Shown here piece by piece: positions 1 through 9,170 of a stretch of DNA of 64,000 nt. The notes beneath the pieces were generated by a model that was not told the DNA's origin, made no database searches, and worked only from the letters and a program-made list of their open reading frames with translations. The number at the start of each line of letters is the position of its first letter. Position 1 is the first letter of the stretch. Source of the DNA: Tilletiaria anomala UBC 951 (lineage: Eukaryota > Basidiomycota > Exobasidiomycetes > Georgefischeriales > Tilletiariaceae). The stretch is taken from assembly GCF_000711695.1 (NCBI RefSeq), contig NW_013546992.1, forward strand, positions 98,798 to 162,797, read 5' to 3'. The translations under genes were made by a program, and so were the position numbers.

Positions 1-1735
1 TAGCTCCTTCGTCAGGAGCGCGTAAAAGACGAGCGATGAGGCCGCGAAAGACCTTCAGAGCCGACGAAGCTGCTTCGGCGCGCCGTTTTTGGTTCCAGGG
101 CTTAATGAGGCGGACAGAGAAGACCTCTGGTTTGAGGTAATACTCTATCAAATGTGCAGCTTCTTGCAGGCTTGGAAAGTCCGAAACAGCATCCTGACTC
201 TCGCAATGCCGTTGTCCCAATGCTCCTCGACGCGATGCGATATGCCAACCTTGCAGCCTCCTCTGCAAGCCCTCTATTGTCTGTAGGAGCCCGGGGTCCC
301 CCGCTCGCAGCAGCTGTATGAGCAAACCTCGCAGATTCGTCCTCGATAACGAGCCGATTACCAGAGGCAGCGCATCGCGGGCATCCTTTCCTTGTTCGTC
401 AAGAAGCAATTTGACGACATCGGTGCAGATAGCGGGTTTGAGAGCTGGCCGCTTCCCTCGTCTCCCTTCGCCACCGCGTCGTTGTTGCGGGAACAGCTCA
501 CACCCTGCAGCTCTCCTTACCACGGCTTCCAGCACCAGCTTTCGCCTGTCAGAGCCAAGCGGAGTGTTGAATAGAGTGTCATCCGCTACAGCTGCACTTT
601 GGCTCGGCAGCTTTCCCTCTTCTGCAACTTTGGTGGCGAGCTCACGCAGCTCCCCGCCGCCAGATTGTGATGGCGCTCGCGTTTTCTGGTGCCGCTTGAA
701 CGACCGCTCGATATTGTCAGCTGCAAGCTTGAGCTTTTTCAGCAGTGCCTGGGTCGAATCAGCTGCATTGCTCGAAGATTGCAGCAACGAAACCCGCCCA
801 GTTTCTTCGAGGTCCGATGCGTCGAAAATAGGCCCATTCACATCACTCACGAACAGCGCAGCAATCTGCTGTGCCTGCTCGCCCAAGTGTGGTGTCGTTG
901 CACTGCTGATATTTGAGATGGTCTCTTCTGCAAGAGAAACAAGCTGCTCATCGGAGAGTCGCGATAAATATTGCTGCCGCCTGGGGCCATTGGAGGCACG
1001 AATTGCGTTCCTGCGTGCGCGATTGCGCAAGACGATATATGCTTCTATCTTGCTCGAAGTGGAATATTGCGCACGATTGGAAGATTCTGCTAGCGAGGAA
1101 TGATCCTCTTGGATCGAGTCATACTCATCTTGCTGAAGCACACCAAGAAGGACTTTGTCTGTGACTTTCAGGGAGCGCTGCACGAGCTCATGTTCATAGT
1201 CGATAAGCCTTGGTCTCGCCGAACTTCGTAGAATCCCGGCACGTTCTGGCTGCTTACCCGCTGCCTTTGCCGAAAGGGTAGAAAGCGATATTGATTCTGG
1301 CTGTTGCGAAGGAGATTCGGCAATCGTGAAAGCTTGGGATGGTGGTTGAAGATCAACATCCTCGACGTTTGGGGTTGTTGCCTTGCCTTTCCAAGCGGCG
1401 GTCAAGCCGTGTGAGCCTTTGGAAGTCCGCACAGGCTGGTCGGCGGCGGAGTTCTCACCACAGAATGTGTGCTGGTTAGAGCTTTGCTCCGCATGGGAAG
1501 ACTGGCCGTGACCTGGGCTTGCTTGCTTCAAGAACGGCAGCCCAGCCTCGTGGAGGAAGCCGAGCGAGCCAGGAGTCCCAGGCCCAGCAGCAGAAGAGGC
1601 AGATGCGGAGGGATAAACATGATAGAAAGATGCAAACCCTGAAGATGAGCTCAGGAGTGCACCAGAGCCGATCGCCGCATGCGATGTTCGCGACGGGCCC
1701 GCTTGTGCGGCGGTTGATCGCTGCTTGGAACGCAT
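1..1735 (-). CDS. Uncharacterised protein, C terminus beyond the window edge
   Basis: An uninterrupted reading frame begins at an ATG at 1735 and stays open to base 1 (578 codons), with no intron seen. The first 130 or so residues are serine/alanine-rich and low in acidic residues (start MRSKQRSTAAQAGPSRTS), which would suit a disordered leader or an organelle presequence. The rest is helical and charged, with segments such as KIEAYIVLRNRARRNAIRAS, LPLVIGSLSRTNLRGLLIQL and SLQEAAHLIEYYLKPEVFSV that resemble helical-repeat proteins, although I cannot assign a family. Amino-acid composition is far more protein-like than that of the overlapping plus-strand frame at 318-1103, which I treat as a shadow. 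No function is claimed. The gene continues to the left, so its length and C-terminal domains are unknown. Confidence 0.75.
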   Translation of the reverse strand, partial: MRSKQRSTAAQAGPSRTSHAAIGSGALLSSSSGFASFYHVYPSASASSAAGPGTPGSLGFLHEAGLPFLKQASPGHGQSSHAEQSSNQHTFCGENSAADQPVRTSKGSHGLTAAWKGKATTPNVEDVDLQPPSQAFTIAESPSQQPESISLSTLSAKAAGKQPERAGILRSSARPRLIDYEHELVQRSLKVTDKVLLGVLQQDEYDSIQEDHSSLAESSNRAQYSTSSKIEAYIVLRNRARRNAIRASNGPRRQQYLSRLSDEQLVSLAEETISNISSATTPHLGEQAQQIAALFVSDVNGPIFDASDLEETGRVSLLQSSSNAADSTQALLKKLKLAADNIERSFKRHQKTRAPSQSGGGELRELATKVAEEGKLPSQSAAVADDTLFNTPLGSDRRKLVLEAVVRRAAGCELFPQQRRGGEGRRGKRPALKPAICTDVVKLLLDEQGKDARDALPLVIGSLSRTNLRGLLIQLLRAGDPGLLQTIEGLQRRLQGWHIASRRGALGQRHCESQDAVSDFPSLQEAAHLIEYYLKPEVFSVRLIKPWNQKRRAEAASSALKVFRGLIARLLRAPDEGA

Positions 1736-2283
1736 TGGAAAATCAGTTACATTGCACAGTTGTCTATAGACAAGAACCGCTCATAGCTCACCAGACCCCC
1801 CTCGTGAATTCTCTCTATGCACGTAGCCACCCGCGTGTGCTGCCTTCCAAGCTTGAGCAGCGGTGCCAGTTGCCGCTTCGAACCACCGCCTGCCACACCT
1901 GAGGCCATCTTCTGCCTGTGCCCGCCCTCACGAGGGCGGTGCGGCCCCACCACTTCCCTTTCGACTGGCGCCGACTATTGAAGAGCCTTGAGACGAGTGG
2001 GCCCACAAATATCCTTCATTCATTCGTGGCATCCGTCTCATCGGCATGAATGCATCAGTTCTTCTCAGTGACCATGGAGTGGAATGGGTCGTGACCACGA
2101 AGTGAAGATGATTTTCGTGCTGTATGTCGATAAATCCAGACCTAAGCCTCACGGAAGCTGCCACTCCCAGCCAGTTCCGGCAATGTGACAAAAATGCGGA
2201 AGTCGGGATGCGGATGTTGAAAGGCACATTCCCTTTTCCAGCAACATTTATATATGCAAACCTGATTCGAGGATCATCTCCTG
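1736..2283. other. Intergenic: promoter of the minus-strand gene and 5' flank of the tRNA pair
   Basis: No convincing coding frame. It holds the upstream region of the minus-strand gene that starts at 1735 and the 5' flank of the first tRNA-Lys gene. The short frames here have no conserved features. Confidence 0.5.
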
Positions 2284-2385
2284 GCCTCGCTATTTCAATC
2301 GGCAGAATTTGAGACTCTTAAAGACCTTCTAGGATCTTATTGGAGATTGATCTCACGGTTGTGGGTTCGAGTCCCACGTGGGGCG
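2284..2385 (+). tRNA. tRNA-Lys(CUU), copy 1, with a 29-nt intron
   Basis: A full cloverleaf folds by eye. The acceptor pairs 2284-2290 with 2378-2384 (two G-U pairs). The D arm carries G18-G19 but has a T-T mismatch at pair 10-25. The anticodon stem is TGAGA/TCTCA, the loop CTCTTAA places anticodon CTT at 2317-2319, and the T arm is GTGGG-TTCGAGT-CCCAC, giving a clear B box. The intron lies at about 2321-2349, directly after the base 3' of the anticodon, the canonical position for eukaryotic nuclear tRNA introns. The spliced product is 73 nt. A T5 run at 2392-2396 should terminate RNA polymerase III. The A box is unusually A/T-rich, so reduced promoter strength or a decayed copy is possible. 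Confidence 0.8.
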
Positions 2386-2470
2386 GCCTCCTTTTTGTTC
2401 TTCTTATGCTTTTCATTTTTCTGCGATAGTGAAACCTTCTTATAGCAGCGTGATGGCAATGAATCTTCAG

Positions 2471-2571
2471 GCCTCGCTATTTCAATCGGCAGAATTTGAG
2501 ACTCTTAAAGACCTTCTAGGACTTATTGGAGATTGATCTCACGGTTGTGGGTTCGAGTCCCACGTGGGGCG
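2471..2571 (+). tRNA. tRNA-Lys(CUU), copy 2, with a 28-nt intron
   Basis: This repeats copy 1 in direct orientation, 187 bp downstream. The only difference I see within the gene is one missing T in the intron (the intron of copy 1 has GGATCTT, this one GGACTT). The acceptor pairs 2471-2477 with 2564-2570, the anticodon is again CTT, and the B box is the same. A T6 run at 2580-2585 is a stronger Pol III terminator than that of copy 1. The odd D-arm bases are shared by both copies, so they predate the duplication or have been kept since by conversion or selection. The exons are identical, so both would give the same mature tRNA. Confidence 0.8.
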
Positions 2572-2788
2572 GCCTTCTCTTTTTTGTTCTACCGACTACC
2601 GCTCCTCATTTTTCCCTGCGGTAGTTATTTTTTTGCTCAGCAGCTGATGTTAATACATTCTGGATGTCTGGACGGTCGCCTTTGACGCATCCAAGGCATT
2701 GTTGCTCACTTTTGCACTTCACAACAGGCAAGAGTGTTCCATCGGCACCTTATCAAGGCTCACTTTCCGAGCATTGAGCGAATCCATC

Positions 2789-3222
2789 ATGGGTCGATCC
2801 GCTAAGTTCTATAAAAAGCCGGTGAGCATCAGGATGGCTTCGGCTGTGAGCTGCTCTCGAGTCGAGCGCGATATTCACGACACCTCTGCTTCTCGCTGCA
2901 CCAGACGCTCAAGGAGAAGCAAGCGACCAAAAAGATGAGCAGCTCGGCTTCAGCTTCCGCTGCAATGGCGGAGAAAGCACGGCAGGAGGCGCGTGCAGCC
3001 GCTTTGCGCGAGGAGGCGTTGCGGCTCAAACAGCGCCAGCAGCAAGACCAAGAGCATGAGCGAGAAGAGGGCTGCGCCGGCGGCAGAAGCAAAGCAGCTG
3101 CTGGACCGAGTAGGCTGAAGATTCGAGCGCAAAAGAAAGGCTCACTGGATGCGGGAGGGTACAGGACGCCGAAGGAGGCTGGGATTGATTATGTCAGGCA
3201 GTGGGAAGGGAAGAGGGGGTGA
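2789..3222 (+). CDS. Small basic MGRSAKFYKKP protein, 116 aa, one intron
   Basis: Exon 1 (2789-2821) encodes MGRSAKFYKKP. An 83-nt intron follows (2822-2904, GTGAGC to CCAG), then exon 2 (2905-3222) reads on with TLKEKQATKKM to a TGA at 3220. The joined protein has a lysine-rich N terminus, an Ala/Glu/Arg/Gln-rich middle predicted to be a long helix or coiled coil (about residues 30-70), and a Gly/Lys-rich end finishing YVRQWEGKRG. The N-terminal signature looks like a conserved feature of small uncharacterised fungal proteins, but I cannot name the family with confidence. The basic composition would fit an RNA- or nucleolus-associated role; that is inference. The splice is supported by the continuity of the N-terminal motif, which neither exon shows alone. 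Confidence 0.7.
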
Positions 3223-3547
3223 CAGCCGAGCTAACTAGCTAGAGGAAGTGTACTTGTAGGAGGTGACCTTGTTGTAGCATAATTGGGCAGGACACCTTCC
3301 CCCTTTGCCCTCGAGACAGGTAGTTCATGGCGTGGGGTACCACGCCCGCCGTAGGAGCGATGCGTCTATCTGCCGCTCCCGACACGCAGACTCAAGCCAT
3401 CTACGAGCTCGTCCTCCGGTATGCCCACCATGCGCATTCTATCCAAGAAGTAGAGCAACAACGACAACAGCACCGTCAGCACTGGCCGGGTATCCTAGAG
3501 AGATATGCCGAAGAACAAGATAGCAAACTGCCATGCACCCACGAAAC
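3223..3547. other. Tail-to-tail intergenic region
   Basis: About 325 bp between two converging stop codons. No gene is seen; it presumably holds the two 3' UTRs. Confidence 0.5.
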
Positions 3548-4813
3548 TTACAACTCCACGATCTCCTTCAGAGTCTCTGTCTTACGCATGCACGTCCTCA
3601 GCTTGCCTCGTGCGCCCTCCCTGCCGCCGCTCGCGCCGGCCCCTGGCACACAAGCTCGAGCGAGCGGACACGCGAGCAGCGCGCCTTCCTCCATGTCGGC
3701 TTCGTCGCCGTCGCCTTCGTCTTGGTCTCGGCGTTGCGATGACGATGACGAGGGCGGTGCAGCGGTATGCACCCAGTCGACCTCGGTCCTTGCGCTGAGC
3801 TTCGCCCACTGCATGCCCTTGATGCGTCTGCTCATTTCCAACGCGCCTCCTCCAATTCCTACCCCGGCGCATGCGCTCGCACTTGCGCCTGGCTGCCCGG
3901 GCGGAGCGGCGAGCAGGCTCTGCTCCCAGCTGTGCTTGGGGCCCTCGAGAACGAGGAAGCCAGGGTAACCGAGCTTGACGAGCAGCCAAACACCGAGCTC
4001 AGCAGACCAGGCGGCCAGTTCGCGCTGCTTGACCTGCGAAAGGAGGTGGTGCGTGTAGAAAATCTGGCGGTGCATCTGCACGCCCCAGGGGCGGAGGCAG
4101 CGGCGGCGGGGCCTGTGGGAGTGTATTGCGCCTTCCGACGGCTCTGCCAGGGGATATGACGGCAAGGAATGGTCAGTGGGGTTCGAGAAGGGAAGCTTCT
4201 CCATCGGGATGTGATGATCGGCGATCCAGGCCGCAAGGTGCGTGTACAAATCGAACAGCTGGTTCTCTTCCCCCTTGAGCTCGCGCCACCACGTCTCGAG
4301 CTGCCATTGCAGCTGCTGGAGCCAATGCGCTGCAGAGCTCTCAGGCGACCCGGCGATCATGGCTGCGGGTGCGGGTGCGGGACACGAAGCTGCTTGCAGC
4401 GCAGGCGCTGAGAGGACAAGCTGCGGGCGCCGTGGCGTCTCATGAGGCGATGTGAGCGGTGCATGCACGTTGAGCGTCACGCGCGGGAGTGGCGGTCTTG
4501 CTGTGCTGTTCACTCCGTTCGAGGCCACATCTTTGGTGCCTAGAATCACGACGCTGAAGGACAGCTCCTTAGCTGGTGCTAGATATCGGTCCGAGTGCTC
4601 GGGTAGGTTAGACCCGTGTTGATGCTCCTCGTACTCGTCGAGCAGGCGCTGCCATTCATCGCATTCGTCTGGCGTGCCGATCCAGCTGAACTCCGATGGC
4701 TTGAGCGTTGCGCGAAGCAGGAAGAGGTCGGGTAGAAGGGCGTAACAAGTGGAGTGGTCGTCATCACCATCCACACCCCCGGCCTCGTGTGTGTCGCCAG
4801 CCCGATCGACCAT
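3548..4813 (-). CDS. RWD domain plus Prp3 C-terminal domain protein (RWDD2-like)
   Basis: This single-exon protein is 421 aa if it starts at the ATG at 4813. That ATG has a purine at -3 and G at +4, whereas the next ATG upstream (4837) has a poor context and the frame's far end at 4942 is GTG. Residues about 25-120 fit a divergent RWD fold (LLPDLFLLRATLKPSEFSW, then SFSVVILG and LPRVTLNVHAPL). Residues about 245-350 match the Prp3 C-terminal/DUF1115 domain: HRQIFYTHHLLSQVKQREL followed by GYPGFLVLEGP, with a closing SRRIKGMQWAKL. This order is that of the RWDD2 family, whose cellular role is poorly known. Oddities are a Gly/Ala insertion inside the second domain and a low-complexity acidic tail. 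A spliced upstream exon cannot be excluded. Confidence 0.75.
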   Translation of the reverse strand: MVDRAGDTHEAGGVDGDDDHSTCYALLPDLFLLRATLKPSEFSWIGTPDECDEWQRLLDEYEEHQHGSNLPEHSDRYLAPAKELSFSVVILGTKDVASNGVNSTARPPLPRVTLNVHAPLTSPHETPRRPQLVLSAPALQAASCPAPAPAAMIAGSPESSAAHWLQQLQWQLETWWRELKGEENQLFDLYTHLAAWIADHHIPMEKLPFSNPTDHSLPSYPLAEPSEGAIHSHRPRRRCLRPWGVQMHRQIFYTHHLLSQVKQRELAAWSAELGVWLLVKLGYPGFLVLEGPKHSWEQSLLAAPPGQPGASASACAGVGIGGGALEMSRRIKGMQWAKLSARTEVDWVHTAAPPSSSSSQRRDQDEGDGDEADMEEGALLACPLARACVPGAGASGGREGARGKLRTCMRKTETLKEIVEL

Positions 4814-5548
4814 GACGAATGCTGCACGACGCAGCATACAACGGAGCGTAACACTGTCGCTGCGATCCTGGTCAAGCGCGAAGTTGACTGTGACGATCGT
4901 TGGCAGATTTGCATGTAGCGCGTCAGCGTGCCATCCGATCACGTAGCGCCTGGCCTTTCCTGCAAACAGGTCTCTCTTTTCGCCACAGCCAGTATACCTG
5001 CTACCTCACTGCCACCCTCACAACATGCACATTGCATCGCGACCAGGATGTGATGATGACTTCCAAAAGTATTCGGTGCAACTGGGAGTCTACAGTTCAC
5101 TATCCACAGTCGGCAGCCCGTCTCCCCCCCACGTCAGAGTCTGGTCCCGGTCCGGCGTTTGGAGATGATAAAGGAACGAGGACATGGGCGGAACCAGCTC
5201 GAGGCCACCGGATATGATGTCCCTTGTCCCCCTCCCCCCACGGCCCACAGGTGACTGGCCCCATTCTTGCAGAGTCAGGGCTCTCCCCACGCGGAGCACC
5301 TCTTCTTGAGCTTCAACACAGGACGAACTATCCCCTGTCACCCAGGCATGCATTGCTTCCTCTCAGAGCCAGCCAAGGGTGCAAACAGTTGAAATACCCC
5401 TCCACGTAGCCCTCCATTTCCGACCAGCCATCTCTGTCCCACAGTCCAACCCGTCGTCAACCAACCAACCAACCGCCCGGAGCATTTGTGCTACACTTGG
5501 CGAAAGCAAGCGAAAACGAACACGCAAGTCAATCCACAAGTCCCCGAC
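4814..5548. other. Divergent promoter region of the RWD-protein and polyol dehydrogenase genes
   Basis: 735 bp between two divergently transcribed genes, with C-rich stretches and no supported coding frame. The CCAACCAACCAACC run near 5460 lies within the likely leader of the dehydrogenase gene. Confidence 0.5.
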
Positions 5549-7309
5549 ATGGTAGCGGAAGTACATGGCCACTGCACTGCTTCGGCAACGGCAGCAACCT
5601 CAGGCTCTACTTCTGGCAACAGCAGGAGCAATACGCTCGCGAAACTGCACGGGAAGCGGGACATCCGCATCGTGAGTGTCTGCCTTTCGTGCACGGTCTT
5701 CCTCACCATGTCCTCTCCGCTGACAGTTCACTGGCGTTTTGGGTTGTCTTTCTCGGCCCCATCGTTGAAATTTTTGTGAAAAAGGAGACCGATGTCCCGC
5801 TCGACCCACCAGGGCCAGGACAAGTCACTGTCCAGGTCCTCGCAACGGGCACCTGCGGCTCCGACCTGCACTACTACGTCCACGGCGCAAACGGAGCGTT
5901 CAAGTTGCAGCATCCCATGTGCCTCGGACACGAGTCAGCCGGGATCGTTGTCGACGTCGGGCCCTCTGCTCCAGCAGCAGCTTCTGGATCCGCATTCTCT
6001 TCAACTTCGCCAGCGGCAGCAGAAGCGGCTCCGGTACTGTCGTGGAAAGTCGGCGACCGCGTCGCCATCGAGGCCGGCCTCCCGTGCCGCGGCCAGCAGG
6101 GGCAGGCATGCGCGCGCTGTGAAGAAGGCAGGTACAACCTGTGTCCGCGCATGCGCTTCGCCAGCAGCTGTAAGACCACGCCGCACCTCGACGGGACTCT
6201 GCGGCGGTACATGAACTGGCCAGCGTGGTCGCTGCATCGGTGAGCAGGCGCTTGAGTGCTTGTGCCTCGTTAGGACTTTCATTTCATTCCTTTTTTGGTT
6301 GTTGCTGACCGTCGATCGGCCTCACCCACTCGGAAATACTACTAGCATTCCCGATAACGTCTCGCTTCTCTCCGCGTCCCTCATCGAACCCCTCTCCGTC
6401 GTGCTGCAGGGCTTCCGCCGCGCGCGCTTCTCTCCCGCCGGGGCCACGCCCGCCTCTGGAGGCGTCAGCCACTATGGGGCGCCGGATACCTCGATCCTGA
6501 TCGTCGGCGCCGGCGCCGTCGGCCTCCTGGCGTGTGCAGCGGCCAAGGCGATAGGCACGCGTTTCGTCGCCGCCATCGATATTGACCAGGGGCGCCTCGA
6601 CGTGGCGAAGAGCATGGGCTGGGCCGACGCGACGTTCCTGCTCCCGCTCACGCCGGCATCAGCATCGGCCTCTGCGCCTCCGGCTTCGGCATCGACATCC
6701 GAAGCGGCTCATGGGAAGGCCAACGGACATGCTGACGCAGCAGCGAATGAGCGCGCGAGAAGGAAGGCGGAGGATGATGCGAGCGTTGCAAAAGCGCAAG
6801 CACAGGCCGACGATCTACTCCGTCATTTCAGCAGCAGCGGCGCCTCGGACACTGCCCTCCCCGCCGTCTCGGCAGGCTTTGACCTGGTCCTCGAGTGCAC
6901 CGGCGTGCCGTCGTGCGTGCAGCTGTCGATCCTCTCCGCACGTCCCGGTGGGCGTGTAGCGCTCATTGGCATGGGCCACCCGATCCAGAGCGCGTTCCCG
7001 ATCGGAAGCGCCGCCCTGCGTGAGGTGGACATCCTCGGCGTCTTCCGCTACGCCAGCGTCTACCCACAGGCGATCGAGCTGCTCGCGAGCGGCGCCATCA
7101 CGCAGCGCGGCGCCGGCTCCCCAGATGCAAGGAAGCCGAGCGTCGGCGGGATCGAGAACCTCGTGTCGCATCGTTACAGGCTCGAGGATGCGCAACTGGC
7201 GTTCGAGACGATGCGTATGGGCAAGAGTGAGGATGGCAAGGGCGTCGTCAAGGTCTTCATTGTTGACGAGCAGGGGCTAGCGCAGGATGACGCGCAGCGC
7301 AGAGCATAG
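5549..7309 (+). CDS. Zinc-dependent polyol (xylitol/sorbitol-type) dehydrogenase, 3 exons
   Basis: Likely an NAD-dependent medium-chain dehydrogenase oxidising a polyol at C2. Exons: 5549-5671, 5785-6239, 6346-7309, giving 513 aa. The second intron is secure (GTGAGC to ACTAG). The first ends at an unusual purine-rich acceptor near 5784, chosen because it restores the family sequence. Catalytic zinc ligands are visible as TCGSD (Cys65) and GHES (His90-Glu91). Four structural-zinc cysteines sit at 142, 150, 153 and 161, and the Rossmann motif is VGAGAVGLLACAAAKAIG. The family is usually about 350 aa. The excess is an Ala/Ser insert after the GHES region, a five-residue widening of the zinc loop, a large Ala/Ser/Lys-rich insert after the first Rossmann strands, and an N-terminal extension. 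Substrate cannot be read from sequence. Confidence 0.85.
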
Positions 7310-7431
7310 AAGTTTTTTCAATGCATGCTTCAAGGAGGTTTGTTTGAATAGATAGTTTGCGGGCGACAGTATCACATACAGCAACAATTACAAAAACCCT
7401 ATGTGATTCCACTCTACTCTCCACACTAGCT

Positions 7432-9170
7432 TCACTTACTGGGAGCATCATCAATGAGCGCATACATGAAAAAGCTCGCGATGCTCCTGTACGGCTCCCA
7501 CGGCTGTGCAAGCGCGCGCATCTCCTCTGGCGTCAGGTAGGCGCCTTTGACCTTCTTGCCATCCTTTCTCGCACGCAAGGTCGCAGGCGTCAGGCCAGAT
7601 GCCGCTGGGATCGGCTGGATGCGCCGCGCGCCACCCAGTGGGACGTCGGCTGCACCTGTAGCAGGGGACGGCAAGGCGAGATCGAAGGCAGAGGCGGAAG
7701 ACATCTGCGAAGCATGCTTCTCGCCTACTTCCCTCGTCGCATATTCTACCACTTCCTCTGCCTCAACTGCCTGTGCCTGACTGGGTGTCACGCCCATAAG
7801 CGCGTCTCCATCGACGCCACTTGTGTCCTGGCACCGCGCCTCCCCTTGCCGGCGCTTGGCCACCTTCTCTGGCGCCTGCTTCCTCTCGCTGACGCTGACG
7901 CCTGCGAGCATCAGCTCGCCGTCCTCGTCGGCTTTCGGCGCCGAGGCGAGGTAGAACAGCAGCATCCCGCGCTGAATTCCTAGGTCTCCCACTGGTAGGA
8001 CGTTTGGGCGCCGCAGCGCAAACATCAGCAGCATCTCGGCTGTCCAGAGGCCGACGCCCCTGAAACAAGGCCGCGCCAAGGGAAGGTGAGCGGACGAGAC
8101 AGAACGCAGCTGGTGCGTAGGTGTAGGTGTACGACTCACTTGATCTGCACGAGCTCCTTGACCACCTCCTCCTCCTCGATTGCGATCAACTTCCTAGCGT
8201 CTAGCCTCCCGTCAGCGAATCGCCTCGCGACATCGCGTATGTACTTGACCTTTTGCCCGCTAAGGCCGGCTCCCCTGAGCGTGTCATCGCTCGCCTCTAG
8301 CACCTCGTGCGGCGTGGGAAACGGCCATTTCTCTCGCGGGAACGCCTCATAGTCTGGCTGCTCCGGCATCAGCTTCTCTGCTCGGTCCCTGTCCACTGCA
8401 CTTCCTCGCGCCATCGTCGCCCCCGCGGCCGCGTCATTCTTAAAGGTACACCGCCGCAGCACGAAAAGCCTGCAGAACTTGTACAACACCGACCTCGCCG
8501 CGAGGAAGGAGATCTGCTGCCCAAGGATGCTGGTGCAGAGCGTCTTGAAAAGATCCAGCTCGCGCACCTCGCTGCGCTCTAGTTCCAGGAACGGGCGCAG
8601 CGGCACGAGGGCGAAGAGCTTGTCGAAGCGCGCATCCGTCTGGCGCAGATGCGCAATGGCGGTGGAGAGTGAGAAGGGAAGCGTTGGATGCGCCACCGTC
8701 GTGTATGCCGAGACGAGGTGAGGGGGAAGGAGCGGTGGGAGCTCGGGGTCGGATGCCCTTGCTTGGGCTTGGGCTTGGGCGTGTTTTCCCCTCGGCCCCT
8801 TGGATAGCAATTTCGGCTGCGCATCAATCCGCGATCGTTTCTTAGGTGAAGCATGGAGATCGGTTATCAGATTGCTGTCCTTGGACGAGCTGGCAACGGC
8901 AGCAGTATCAGCTGCACTGGAGGTTCTTGACCTCGTTGAACGTGGCTCTAGCATCTCTACAGAGCCCGCTGCCGTAAACGCCGGGGCAGCCTTTCCGCTC
9001 CTCACTCTGCTCTTTCCATCCAGCGCGGGGATCTTGAAGCCTTTGGAAAAGGCGGACGATGCGGAAGGGTTGTGAAAACCCGCTGATTCTGACTCGTGCT
9101 GCTGCGAAGCATGGGTCCGCTTCGTTGGCTTAAACGCAGCCGTGATGGCCGACGGCCGGCTGCTGCTCAT
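7432..9170 (-). CDS. DNA-3-methyladenine glycosylase (AlkA/MAG1-type, HhH-GPD)
   Basis: Base-excision repair enzyme removing alkylated purines, expected in the nucleus. Exon 1 is 8140-9170 and exon 2 is 7432-8059, with an 80-nt intron; the product is 552 aa. The start is the first ATG of the frame; sequence further upstream is open but begins at TTG. Residues 1-190 are disordered with basic patches (SPKKRSRI). The catalytic core contains FKTLCTSILGQQISFLAARS, the helix-hairpin-helix VQIKGVGLWTAEML split by the intron, and LPVGDLGIQRG with the catalytic aspartate at about 369. An insertion of roughly 120 disordered residues separates this from the closing helix PWEPYRSIASFFMYAL. Such an insert in the last third of the fold is unusual. 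The stop lies 122 bp from that of the converging dehydrogenase gene. Confidence 0.88.

Larger units (their letters stand above)
2284..2586 (+). repeat. Tandem duplication of the tRNA-Lys gene
   Basis: Two direct copies of about 102 bp (2284-2385 and 2471-2571) are separated by 85 bp of non-matching DNA. Homology stops close to the gene ends: the bases upstream differ beyond a few positions, and downstream only the GCGGCCT and T-run neighbourhood is shared. Confidence 0.75.

Noticed and set aside
318-1103. Plus-strand open frame of 261 codons
   Set aside because: It is antisense to the minus-strand gene at 1-1735, whose frame is longer and has more protein-like composition. The plus-strand product is Ser/Arg-rich without ordered segments.
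4814-4942. Longer RWD-protein N terminus from 4942
   Set aside because: The codon at 4942 is GTG, and the next ATG (4837) has a poor context. The ATG at 4813 leaves the whole RWD region intact.
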